Positions 44,641-52,653 of a DNA stretch of 64,000 nt are shown piece by piece; position 1 is the stretch's first letter, and each line of letters opens with the position of its first letter. Both the position numbers and the translations under genes were made by a program. The stretch lies in the NCBI RefSeq assembly GCF_011752005.1, contig NZ_JAAIJZ010000001.1:434001-498000 (forward strand), in the 5' to 3' direction. This stretch comes from Canibacter zhoujuaniae (lineage in GTDB: Bacteria; Actinomycetota; Actinomycetes; Actinomycetales; Microbacteriaceae). The notes beneath the pieces are model-generated. The model saw only the letters and a program-made list of their open reading frames with translations, did no database searches and was not told where the DNA came from.

Positions 44641-45084
44641 TTAGGGGCGGATCAGCACGGTTCCGGCAATCTTGTCGTGAAAACCGCGCTGGTCACTATC
44701 CCAGACCAGAGCTGGCACCACAAGGCACAGCAGCAGTGTGCGCACAATCGGGCGCCACAGCCACTGTAAATAGCCGTCTTTTTCTGCATAGATTGAAGCC
44801 AGCCGGAGACCAAAAATATAGTGTCCTACTGAGCCGCGCACAGTCAGCAGCATAACCATCTGCATTAGGGCAAAAACGATTAACTGGTTCAGCGGTTCAA
44901 TTCGGCCACCACTCTGCCAGTAGACAATTGCAGTCGCAAGACCCCAATCAACAAAAATTGCCCCCAAACGGCGCCCGATCCGCCCGATAGAGCGCGCACC
45001 AGACTCGTTCAACCCTAAACGCTCACCGGGATATTTACTCGGTGACACATCACCAAACTTGACCCCTTGTTGCTTGCTTGCCAT
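44641..45084 (-). CDS. RDD family membrane protein
   Basis: A 147-residue RDD-domain protein with three membrane helices: GRRLGAIFVDWGLATAIVYW carries the family Arg and Asp, followed by segments near residues 72-95 and 115-135. RDD proteins are sometimes transporters; function here is unknown. I chose the ATG at 45084: TATACT ends seven bases upstream, and the 40 residues added by a start at 45204 look non-native. It is divergent from glnA, its usual neighbour. Confidence 0.85.
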   Translation of the reverse strand: MASKQQGVKFGDVSPSKYPGERLGLNESGARSIGRIGRRLGAIFVDWGLATAIVYWQSGGRIEPLNQLIVFALMQMVMLLTVRGSVGHYIFGLRLASIYAEKDGYLQWLWRPIVRTLLLCLVVPALVWDSDQRGFHDKIAGTVLIRP

Positions 45085-45091
45085 GCCCTCA

Positions 45092-45097
45092 AGTATA
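45092..45097 (-). promoter_or_regulatory. -10 hexamer of a probable leaderless RDD transcript
   Basis: TATACT, seven bases, then the ATG at 45084. Confidence 0.6.
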
Positions 45098-45268
45098 CGA
45101 GGCTCCAATGATTTCAAGCTTCCCCGCTCGTCGTCAGCGGACGCGGTCAAAACGGAGTAATCTAAAACACGTGCCGGATGCATTCGCTCGCTGGGCAAAA
45201 CCACGCTGAGTCTGGTTTATTCCGCTACTCGAGTTAGCCGGCCCCTTCAATTCATAGGAGAGTAATCA

Positions 45269-46693
45269 ATGTTTAAAACCTCGACCGAAATGCTCAGCTA
45301 CATCAAAGAAAACGATGTTGTCTTCGTTGATATTCGTTTCGTCAATCTCCCCGGCGTGCAGCAGCATTTCAACGTTCCGGCGCAGGATCTTGACGAAGAT
45401 TTTTTTACAACAGGCCAGCTTTTTGACGGTTCTTCGATCGCGGGTTTCGAGGGCATTGCAAACTCAGATCTGCAGTTAATTCCAGACCCCACGTCTGCCT
45501 ATGTAGACCAGTTCCGTGACGAAAAAACACTGATTGTTGTGTGCGATATTTACAATCCACGCACCGGCGAAATTTATCACAAAGATCCGCGTCAGGTCGC
45601 TAAAAAGGCAGAACAGTATCTCCTCTCTACCGGCATCGGAGATACCGCATACTTCGCACCAGAGGCGGAGTTTTATATTTTTGACTCGGTACGGGTTAGA
45701 AACCTCCCAAACGCATCCGGGTATGAGATTGATTCAGATGAGGCAATCTGGAACAGCTACGAGCATCAAAACGGCAATAATCAGGGGCACTACACACCGC
45801 TTAAGGGTGGCTACTTCCCAGTAGCACCGGTAGACAAGCAGGCGGATCTGCGTGACGACATTTCGGTGCGTCTCATGGAGGCCGGTCTTACTGTTGAGCG
45901 CTCACATCACGAGGTTGGGGCACCGGGCCAGGCTGAGATTAACTACCGTTTTAACACGCTAGTGCGCTCAGCAGATGACGTTCTAAAGTTTAAATATGTG
46001 GTAAAAAATACTGCAGAACTCTGGGGCAAGAGCGCTACATTCATGCCAAAACCAGTTGCCGGCGACAACGGCTCCGGCATGCACGTGCACATGTCACTCT
46101 GGAAGGGCGGCGAACCACTTTTCTACGATGAGAACGGTTACGCAGGCCTGAGCGACACCGCACGGTGGTACATTGGCGGCATTCTAAAGCACGCGAAAGC
46201 CTTGGCTGCCTTTACTAACCCAACCGCAAACAGCTATCGCCGTCTTGTTAAAGGCTTTGAGGCGCCGGTAAACCTTGCATACTCTGCCGGCAACCGCTCA
46301 GCTTGTGTGCGCATCCCGATCACCGGATCCAACCCGAAAGCAAAGCGGATAGAGTTTAGAGCTCCCGACGGTGCTTCTAACCCCTACCTCAGCTTCGCCG
46401 CCCAGCTGATGGCCGGTATCGATGGAATCCGTAATCGTATTGAGCCGCTGGCACCAATTGATAAGGATCTGTACGAACTGCCACCAGAGGAAGCAAAAGC
46501 TATTCCACAGCTACCGGGCTCTCTGGAGGAGGCACTCGTGGAGCTTGAGAACGACCACGACTTCCTGCTTGAGGGTGGGGTCTTCACCGAAGAGCTAATT
46601 CAGACTTGGATCGATTACAAACGAGAGGAAGAGCTAAAGCGCTTAGCTGCTCTGCCAACACCGGGAGAGTTCGAGCTCTACTACTCCATCTAA
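45269..46693 (+). CDS. glnA: Glutamine synthetase type I (GlnA1)
   Basis: ATP-dependent synthesis of glutamine from glutamate and ammonium. 474 residues. Motifs: FDGSSIAGFEGI, EAEFYIFDSV, HHEVGAPGQAEINYRF, MPKPVAGDNGSGMHVHMSLW, and NRSACVRIP. The adenylylation target is present: Tyr402 in DLYELPPEEAKAIPQLPGSL. This makes it the likely substrate of GlnE encoded just downstream on the other strand. AGGAGA precedes the ATG by eight bases. A bidirectional terminator separates it from glnE. Confidence 0.96.
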   Translation: MFKTSTEMLSYIKENDVVFVDIRFVNLPGVQQHFNVPAQDLDEDFFTTGQLFDGSSIAGFEGIANSDLQLIPDPTSAYVDQFRDEKTLIVVCDIYNPRTGEIYHKDPRQVAKKAEQYLLSTGIGDTAYFAPEAEFYIFDSVRVRNLPNASGYEIDSDEAIWNSYEHQNGNNQGHYTPLKGGYFPVAPVDKQADLRDDISVRLMEAGLTVERSHHEVGAPGQAEINYRFNTLVRSADDVLKFKYVVKNTAELWGKSATFMPKPVAGDNGSGMHVHMSLWKGGEPLFYDENGYAGLSDTARWYIGGILKHAKALAAFTNPTANSYRRLVKGFEAPVNLAYSAGNRSACVRIPITGSNPKAKRIEFRAPDGASNPYLSFAAQLMAGIDGIRNRIEPLAPIDKDLYELPPEEAKAIPQLPGSLEEALVELENDHDFLLEGGVFTEELIQTWIDYKREEELKRLAALPTPGEFELYYSI

Positions 46694-46701
46694 TGCACTA
46701 G

Positions 46702-46748
46702 ATTAAAGTCCCGCCAGCTGGAAACTAAGACGCTGGCGGGACTTTAAT
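46702..46748 (+). terminator. Bidirectional terminator between glnA and glnE
   Basis: A 17-bp perfect stem (ATTAAAGTCCCGCCAGC and its complement) around a 13-base loop. The outer A/T bases give a T-rich exit in both directions. It serves the convergent glnA and glnE transcripts. Confidence 0.9.
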
Positions 46749-49700
46749 CTATAAGCGAGCACCAAAGAATTGTTCTTCAAACACCTGCCTGGCGCGACGT
46801 GAAGCGCTAAACCAGGCTTCCTCTAACTCAGTGGTGTGAGCGGGATCAAACCCGAGGATGCAACTGATACCGGCTAATGCGTGTCGATCAGTCGGTAGCG
46901 TGTCAGATGCACGCCCCTCCCACAGCATAATTGCGGATCGCAATTGACTCGCCAGCTCCCAAGCGGTGCGCAAAACTCTAGCGTCAGCAGCCGAACAAAT
47001 CCCCGCTTGCACAGCCGCTTCCAAAGCCGCAAGTGTTTCCACAGTGCGCAGAGCCGGCACTTTTAGCCCGTGCTGCATCTGCCACAGCTGCACCAACCAT
47101 TCGGTGTCCGAGACTCCACCTGGTCCAAGTTTTAAATGCCTGCGGGGTTGTGCCCCGCGTGGCAAGCGTTCGGTCTCCATGCGGGCCTTTAGCTTTCGCA
47201 CTTCCCGCAACTGTTCACTGCCGAAGGAGTCACGGTAGCGCACAGCATCTGCAATTTCGAAGAATTCTGCCGCCAAAGTTTTATCACCGGCAACGAAGCG
47301 GGCCCGTAATAGCGCTTGCGCTTCCCAGGTGAGCGACCATTTTTCATAGTAGTTGCGGTAACCCGTAAGATTGCGCACAAGCGATCCGTTTTTCCCTTCC
47401 GGGCGTAAATCTAGATCGAGTTCTGTGCCGGTGAGCGGGTCAGATACCAGCTGCCGCAAAGTTGCTACAACTGTCTGTGCGATACTCGCCGCACCCTCGA
47501 CCCCTTCTGGCGCGCCATACACCGCTATAACATCTAGGTCGCTGGCAAAACCGAGTTCACCACCGCCGTAGCGCCCCATAGCAATTAGTGCGATCCTTAA
47601 ACTGTCGGCGCCGGGGGTAAATCTTTGAATCTGGGTGAGCAGCACACTCAACAGCGCGGTGTGTGCGGCGTCAAGCCCTGCGGCGCTCTGTTTTTCGTCT
47701 GTCACCCCAACCAAACGAGACAGCACAAGACGTAATATCTCGCGTCTGTGCACACGCTTCACCGCCTCAGCAACGGCTTCAATAGTTTCTCTGCGGGTGG
47801 CGAGCGCGTTCATTTCCTCTGTGATCGCGCTGCTTGCAAGAGGCTGTAACCTGCTGTCGTCTTCCAGCCAGGCGACACACTCTGGCATTTTTTCGAGCAG
47901 ATCAGCCCCGAAGCGTGAGCCGGAGAGCACACGCGTTAAGCGTTCAGCCGCTTCTGTGCCATCACGCAATAGGCGTAAATACCAGGGTTGTTCAGCGTTC
48001 GCTTCACTAATTCTTCTAAACGCTAGCAGCCCCGCATCAGGGTTTACACCCTCCCCCAACCACTGCAGCAATACCGGGAGCAGATTACGTTGGATCTGCG
48101 CCCTTCTGCTGGTTCCTGCGGTGAGTGTTTGGAGATGGCGTAACGCGCCTTGCGGATCCTTAAATCCAATACTCTGTAGGCGATCGCGGGCGGCATCGGG
48201 GGTTAAGAGGAGATCCTCACCCTGCAACTGGGCTACTGCGCTGAGTAACGGTGCATAAAAAATTTTGATGTGCAGACTGCGCACCCGCTGTTTGATTTTT
48301 TCCCAGGCGGTAACCAGCGCCTCAGCATTTCCGTAACCGCTAGTGCGCGCAAGCACACGCTGCGGTTCATGCTCTCTAGGCATGAGTGCTGTGCGCCGCA
48401 GGTGGCGAAGCTGCAGCCGATGCTCCCACACACGCAGTTGCCGGTATGAGTTGCTCAGCTCTTCGCCGTCTGCGCGTGCGATATAGCCGCCCTGCACGAG
48501 CGCTGTTAGCGCGTCTAATGTCGATCTCAGACGCAGCGACTCATCGTGTGCGCCGTGCACCAACTGCAACAGTTGCACACTAAACTCAACGTCACGCAGG
48601 CCCCCAGGCCCCAGTTTGATCTGGTAATCAATATCTGCGATATCTATGTTTTCGGTGACGCGCTCACGCATTCGTCGCACACTGCCCACGAAATCGGGGC
48701 GATCCTTCGTCGCCCAGATGAGCGGAGTAACCGCTGCAATAAACTGTGTTCCGATCCGCTCATCGCCAGCAGAATAGCGCGCCTTTAAGAGCGCTTGAAA
48801 CTCCCACGACTGCGCCCACCGATCGTAATAATTGAGATAGGAATCAACTGTGCGCACAAGTGCACCGTCTTTACCCTCCGGGCGTAAATTGGGGTCAACC
48901 TCCCACAGCGGCGGCTCAAAGCTCGGAGCCCCGATCGCGCGCATGGTTTCACCCGCTATTCGCGTTGTGGCGCGCAATAAATCGTCAGTTCCGATATTAC
49001 TTGCTGCGCTATCGGTCACAAACAGCACATCAACATCAGAAACTATGTTTAGTTCTCGGGCACCGCACTTACCCATCGCTATCACTGCGAGGGGTGCTTT
49101 GCGCGCGTGCTCAGCAGGTATCGGGATGCCGGACCCACCGCCTGCGGCTAGTGTTGCACGAGCGACCAACATTGCAGCTTCTAAAGCAGCATCGGCAAGG
49201 TCGGACAGTGCGCGTGACACCTCAGAAAACAGCAGAGTGGGATCCGCAGCTTCAAGATCTGCGAGGGTAATTTCGGCGAGCAACTGGCGATACCTGATAC
49301 GCAGAGCCGACCAGCCCGCCTCACCGGCCCTAACTTTACGATCGATAGGCTCTTCCCAAGCTTCCGGATTGTCGCGCAAACGCTGCTGCAGTTCCGGGGT
49401 GAGCACCGGGATTGCAGCTGTTTCACCGCTCTCAACGGCGCTGAGCAACTCATCTCGGTAGGTTTGGGCTGACCTAATTGCGCCGCCGCGTGACAGCAGC
49501 GGCAGCAGACTTGCCGGGTTCCGCTGCCAAAACTGCGCCAGACCTTCTGATGCCCCGTACAGCAGCGCAAGTCGCTCCCATTCGAGACCGGATAGCTCAC
49601 TAAACCTGCCGGGGTGGCGTTCGAGATGCTCCCGCACAAGCCGGAGCGCGGAGTCTGGATCGCCAGCTCGTGCGAAAGCCGTTAGTAGGTTTCTAATATC

Positions 49701-49808
49701 AGTGCTCGTCAGGTTGCTTAACTCTGCAAGCGCCTCACGCGCACTGCTCAACTCGGCGAAACCAGCTCGCGCGAGTTCAGACAGCGTTACCTGTTCAGAG
49801 ACGGTCAA
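46749..49808 (-). CDS. glnE: Glutamine synthetase adenylyltransferase/deadenylylase (GlnE)
   Basis: Bifunctional enzyme that adds or removes AMP on glutamine synthetase. 1019 residues with two nucleotidyltransferase halves. The N-terminal (deadenylylase) half has GKCGARELNIVSDVDVLFV; the C-terminal (adenylylase) half has GRYGGGELGFASDLDVIAVY. Each is followed by a helical domain with LGPGGLRDVEF or LGPGGVSDTEW. TTG start with no good ribosome-binding site, overlapping the end of glnA2 by 14 bases, so expression is probably coupled. Confidence 0.95.
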   Translation of the reverse strand: MTVSEQVTLSELARAGFAELSSAREALAELSNLTSTDIRNLLTAFARAGDPDSALRLVREHLERHPGRFSELSGLEWERLALLYGASEGLAQFWQRNPASLLPLLSRGGAIRSAQTYRDELLSAVESGETAAIPVLTPELQQRLRDNPEAWEEPIDRKVRAGEAGWSALRIRYRQLLAEITLADLEAADPTLLFSEVSRALSDLADAALEAAMLVARATLAAGGGSGIPIPAEHARKAPLAVIAMGKCGARELNIVSDVDVLFVTDSAASNIGTDDLLRATTRIAGETMRAIGAPSFEPPLWEVDPNLRPEGKDGALVRTVDSYLNYYDRWAQSWEFQALLKARYSAGDERIGTQFIAAVTPLIWATKDRPDFVGSVRRMRERVTENIDIADIDYQIKLGPGGLRDVEFSVQLLQLVHGAHDESLRLRSTLDALTALVQGGYIARADGEELSNSYRQLRVWEHRLQLRHLRRTALMPREHEPQRVLARTSGYGNAEALVTAWEKIKQRVRSLHIKIFYAPLLSAVAQLQGEDLLLTPDAARDRLQSIGFKDPQGALRHLQTLTAGTSRRAQIQRNLLPVLLQWLGEGVNPDAGLLAFRRISEANAEQPWYLRLLRDGTEAAERLTRVLSGSRFGADLLEKMPECVAWLEDDSRLQPLASSAITEEMNALATRRETIEAVAEAVKRVHRREILRLVLSRLVGVTDEKQSAAGLDAAHTALLSVLLTQIQRFTPGADSLRIALIAMGRYGGGELGFASDLDVIAVYGAPEGVEGAASIAQTVVATLRQLVSDPLTGTELDLDLRPEGKNGSLVRNLTGYRNYYEKWSLTWEAQALLRARFVAGDKTLAAEFFEIADAVRYRDSFGSEQLREVRKLKARMETERLPRGAQPRRHLKLGPGGVSDTEWLVQLWQMQHGLKVPALRTVETLAALEAAVQAGICSAADARVLRTAWELASQLRSAIMLWEGRASDTLPTDRHALAGISCILGFDPAHTTELEEAWFSASRRARQVFEEQFFGARL

Positions 49809-51132
49809 GGTTCTGTTCTAGCTCCCATTTCGTAACCTGACTGCGGTACTCTTCATTTTCGCGACGTTTTTCGCGCAAGAAATAAGCAAAAGCCTGCTCA
49901 CCCAGTGTTTCAGCGACAAGCTCAGACCGCTCCATCACCTGCAGTGCCTCACCTAACGAGCCGGGCAGCGGGGTCAGGCCGAGTGCGCGGCGTTCAGCTC
50001 GTGAGAGATCCCAGACATTCTCTTCAGCTTCCGGCGGCAGTTCGTATTCTTCTTCGATGCCCTTCAAACCGGCCGCAAGCAGCACAGCATACGCAAGATA
50101 CGGGTTCGCGGCGGGATCCAGCGCACGATACTCAATACGCGCGGATCCGCCTTTGCCTGGTTTATACATCGGCACACGAATGAGCGCGGAATGGTTGAGG
50201 TGCCCCCAGGAGATATATGGCGGAGCTTCGCCACCACCCCACAGTCGCTTGTAAGAGTTCACAAACTGATTGGTGACCGCAGTAATTTCAGCAGCGTGCT
50301 CCAGAATCCCAGCCATGAAACGCCGACCGATAATCGATAGCTGATACTTTGCACCCGGATCAAAAAATGCATTCTGATCGCCCTCAAATAGCGAGAGATG
50401 GGTGTGCATACCGCTGCCGGGTTGGTCGCGGAAAGGCTTGGGCATAAAGGTTGCGCGCACACCCTGCGCGATAGCCACCTCTTTGATGACGGTTCTAAAC
50501 GTCATAATATTGTCTGCCATTGTCAGCGCATCGGTGTAGCGAAGATCAATTTCGTTCTGCCCCGGGCCGCCCTCATGGTGGCTAAACTCGACAGCTATCC
50601 CGAGATCTTCGAGCATCGCAACGCTTGCGCGTCGAAAGTCATGCGCTAAGCCACCGGGAACATTGTCGAAGAAGCCTGCGCCGTCTACCGGAATCGGCAC
50701 ACCGTTTGCGTCAAGCTCTTTCTCTAACAGGTAGAACTCAATCTCAGGGTGTGCGTATAGCGTGAACCCTTTTTCGCTCGCCCGTTCTAACTGTCGCTTT
50801 AAAACCTGCCGCGGATCTGACACCGCCGCCTCGCCGTTCGGTGTGAGCAGATCGCAAAACATGCGGCCGGTTGGTTCAATTTCACCGCGCCACGGCAGTA
50901 GTTGGAAGGTGGAAGGATCGGGAACGGCGAGGAAGTCAGATTCAAAAGCGCGTGTGCGCCCCTCAATCGCTGAGCCATCAAAACCGATTCCCTCAGTAAA
51001 CGCGCTCTCCACTTCGGTGGGTGCGAGCGCAACGGATTTTAGACCGCCGCCGATATCAGTAAACCAGAGCCTGACAAAGCGAACTCCGCGTTCTTCTATC
51101 GTGCGTAAAACAAAGTCACGCTGTTTTGTCAT
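49795..51132 (-). CDS. glnA2: Glutamine synthetase-like protein, GlnA2 type
   Basis: A 445-residue type I glutamine synthetase paralogue. FDGSAIEGRTRAFESDFLAV, HHEGGPGQNEIDLRY, MPKPFRDQPGSGMHTHLSLF and the ATP-site RIEYRALDPAANPYLAYA are all there. At the place of the adenylylation Tyr it has Trp in AEENVWDLSRAE, so GlnE should not regulate it. GlnA2-type enzymes range from glutamine synthetases to gamma-glutamylpolyamine ligases. The ATG overlaps the upstream gene's TGA (ATGA), giving a small-gene/glnA2/glnE operon. Confidence 0.92.
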   Translation of the reverse strand: MTKQRDFVLRTIEERGVRFVRLWFTDIGGGLKSVALAPTEVESAFTEGIGFDGSAIEGRTRAFESDFLAVPDPSTFQLLPWRGEIEPTGRMFCDLLTPNGEAAVSDPRQVLKRQLERASEKGFTLYAHPEIEFYLLEKELDANGVPIPVDGAGFFDNVPGGLAHDFRRASVAMLEDLGIAVEFSHHEGGPGQNEIDLRYTDALTMADNIMTFRTVIKEVAIAQGVRATFMPKPFRDQPGSGMHTHLSLFEGDQNAFFDPGAKYQLSIIGRRFMAGILEHAAEITAVTNQFVNSYKRLWGGGEAPPYISWGHLNHSALIRVPMYKPGKGGSARIEYRALDPAANPYLAYAVLLAAGLKGIEEEYELPPEAEENVWDLSRAERRALGLTPLPGSLGEALQVMERSELVAETLGEQAFAYFLREKRRENEEYRSQVTKWELEQNLDRL

Positions 51133-51344
51133 GCCCGGCCCCAGTCGTCTTCTTCAGCTTCTTCGGCTTTCCAAGCATCTGCTCGCTGCTGCAGCTTGTC
51201 AGGCGCGGCCTGCGCTTCAGCAGCGGTTGGAAAAGGCCCAACGCGATACACAGACGGGGAGAGTTTCCCTTTTTCAACCTCACCGGTCTGTGTGTTGTAC
51301 CAGTACTCTTCGCCGGTCTCTACACCCCAGTCTTCTGCTGTCAT
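51129..51344 (-). CDS. Small SPOR-like protein
   Basis: A 71-residue acidic protein. YWYNTQTGEVEKGKLSP and VYRVGPFPTAAEAQAA resemble a short SPOR-type repeat, the fold that binds denuded peptidoglycan, but no signal peptide or membrane helix is visible. I chose ATG 51344 with GGAGG eight bases upstream. Homologues sit before glnA2 in many actinobacteria. Its stop overlaps the glnA2 start by ATGA. The role is unknown. Confidence 0.78.
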   Translation of the reverse strand: MTAEDWGVETGEEYWYNTQTGEVEKGKLSPSVYRVGPFPTAAEAQAAPDKLQQRADAWKAEEAEEDDWGRA

Positions 51345-51390
51345 TAGCGTGCCCTCCAGATGAAATTTAGACACTACTAAGACTAGTACG

Positions 51391-51767
51391 GAACGGGTCG
51401 GATCATACGCCGGGTTCTGTGCGACGCGCTAGACGTCGTGACAATCATCTATCTCGGCCTACTGTTGCCAGCAGGCTCTAGCAACCTACCCGAAAACTCG
51501 ACGGGGAGTCTGTTAGCGTTTTCTGCATGGTCTTGCTCCGAGCGAGGTTTACCTAGCCGACTGCGTCACCGCAATCGCTGGTGGTCTCTTACACCACCCT
51601 TTCACCCTTACCAGCAAAACACTGGCGGTCTACTCTCTGTTGCACTTTCTCGCGGGTCACCCCGGGTGGGCGTTACCCACCGCTCTCCCCTGTGGAGCCC
51701 GGACGTTCCTCGGCGCAGTCTCACTTGCGTTTAACTGCGACGCGATTGTCTCACCAACCCGTTCCAC
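51391..51767 (-). ncRNA. rnpB: RNase P RNA (type A)
   Basis: Catalytic RNA that trims tRNA 5' leaders. On the minus strand it opens with GGAACGGGTTGGTGAGACAA and has the conserved GAGGAACGTCCGGGCTCCA. Terminal pairing is between ACCCGTTC (51757-51764) and GAACGGGT (51391-51398). The conserved ACAGAA near the 3' end reads within GCACAGAACCCGGCG on the minus strand. A -10-like TAAGCT lies just upstream. Exact ends are uncertain by a few bases. Confidence 0.93.
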
Positions 51768-51789
51768 GCTCTAGCTTAGCGTTAAGAAT

Positions 51790-52509
51790 TTAGATGCGCA
51801 CCAGGATGACACCGGTTTGTGGATCATAAATGATCTCGTCTTCAGGTATCGCATTGATTTCAGCAAGCTCACCCGGTGACAGTTTCATATTGCTCGCCTC
51901 AGAAACACCGTTGCGAAGTGCCGCCGCTCCAATGCCTGTGCGGCCACGCATTTCTTCATACTCTGTCAGCAGCTCTTTTGGAATACGCGTTTCTTTATTC
52001 AGCCGCTCTTCCTGTGTTGCCTCTAGCTGCGCGCGAATTTCAGCCGCAGCCGCCTTAGCCTCCTGCTGCGTCTCTTTCCCCTGCGTTGCAATGGCATCGA
52101 GCACCGCTTTAGTTTCTGCAAGGTTTTTTTGAGCGTCTGCAGTAATCTCGCCAAGCTCGAGCTCTTGCAGCTCTAAGTTTTCTTTCCGCGTTAATAGAGT
52201 GGCGATCTCGTGCTGCAGATTCTGTGCAAGCTTCGCGTCGCTAGCTGCTGTGAGCCGCTTCTCGTCTTGTGTAAGGCGTTTCAGCACAGTTTCAATGTCA
52301 TCGCTGGTGCGTTTTTCTTGCACCTCAGCAGCTTCCAAAGCGCGCTGGGCCTCAAGATAGTGCGCGCGTGCCGTAGCTGCCTGCGTCTCTAACTCCCGCA
52401 ATTTGGCAATTTGAGGTAGCTGCTTCAGGCTGCGATTGTGTCTAGCAACTTCGGTGTCGAGTTTGGCTAGCTCAAGCAGCGCCAACTGCTGTTCTCTGCT
52501 GGCTTTCAT
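51790..52509 (-). CDS. Coiled-coil protein with a degenerate C4 zinc ribbon
   Basis: A 239-residue homologue of the actinobacterial coiled-coil/C4 zinc-ribbon protein. Residues 10-190 form a long coiled coil (LRELETQAATARAHYLEAQR and onwards). The conserved tail is present as GRTGIGAAALRNGVSEASNM and DEIIYDPQTGVILVRI, but all four zinc cysteines are replaced (SEAS and DPQT where CxxC pairs are expected). The fold may survive without metal. I chose ATG 52509, preceded by GAGGG. It lies next to rnpB, a common pairing. Function unknown. Confidence 0.85.
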   Translation of the reverse strand: MKASREQQLALLELAKLDTEVARHNRSLKQLPQIAKLRELETQAATARAHYLEAQRALEAAEVQEKRTSDDIETVLKRLTQDEKRLTAASDAKLAQNLQHEIATLLTRKENLELQELELGEITADAQKNLAETKAVLDAIATQGKETQQEAKAAAAEIRAQLEATQEERLNKETRIPKELLTEYEEMRGRTGIGAAALRNGVSEASNMKLSPGELAEINAIPEDEIIYDPQTGVILVRI

Positions 52510-52653
52510 ATGACCCTCTTTCAATTTTGAAGCAGTACCTAAACTTTAGCCTGTCTGAGCGCGAAACACAGAGAAATTTGGGATACTTAATACAGCCAAA
52601 GCTGGCTGCGGCGGGCAGGCCGGTTTCACCTTCGATGCTAGGAAAGTAACTTC

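Noticed and set aside
51438..51734. An open frame on the plus strand inside rnpB
   Set aside because: The region is accounted for by the RNase P RNA on the minus strand.
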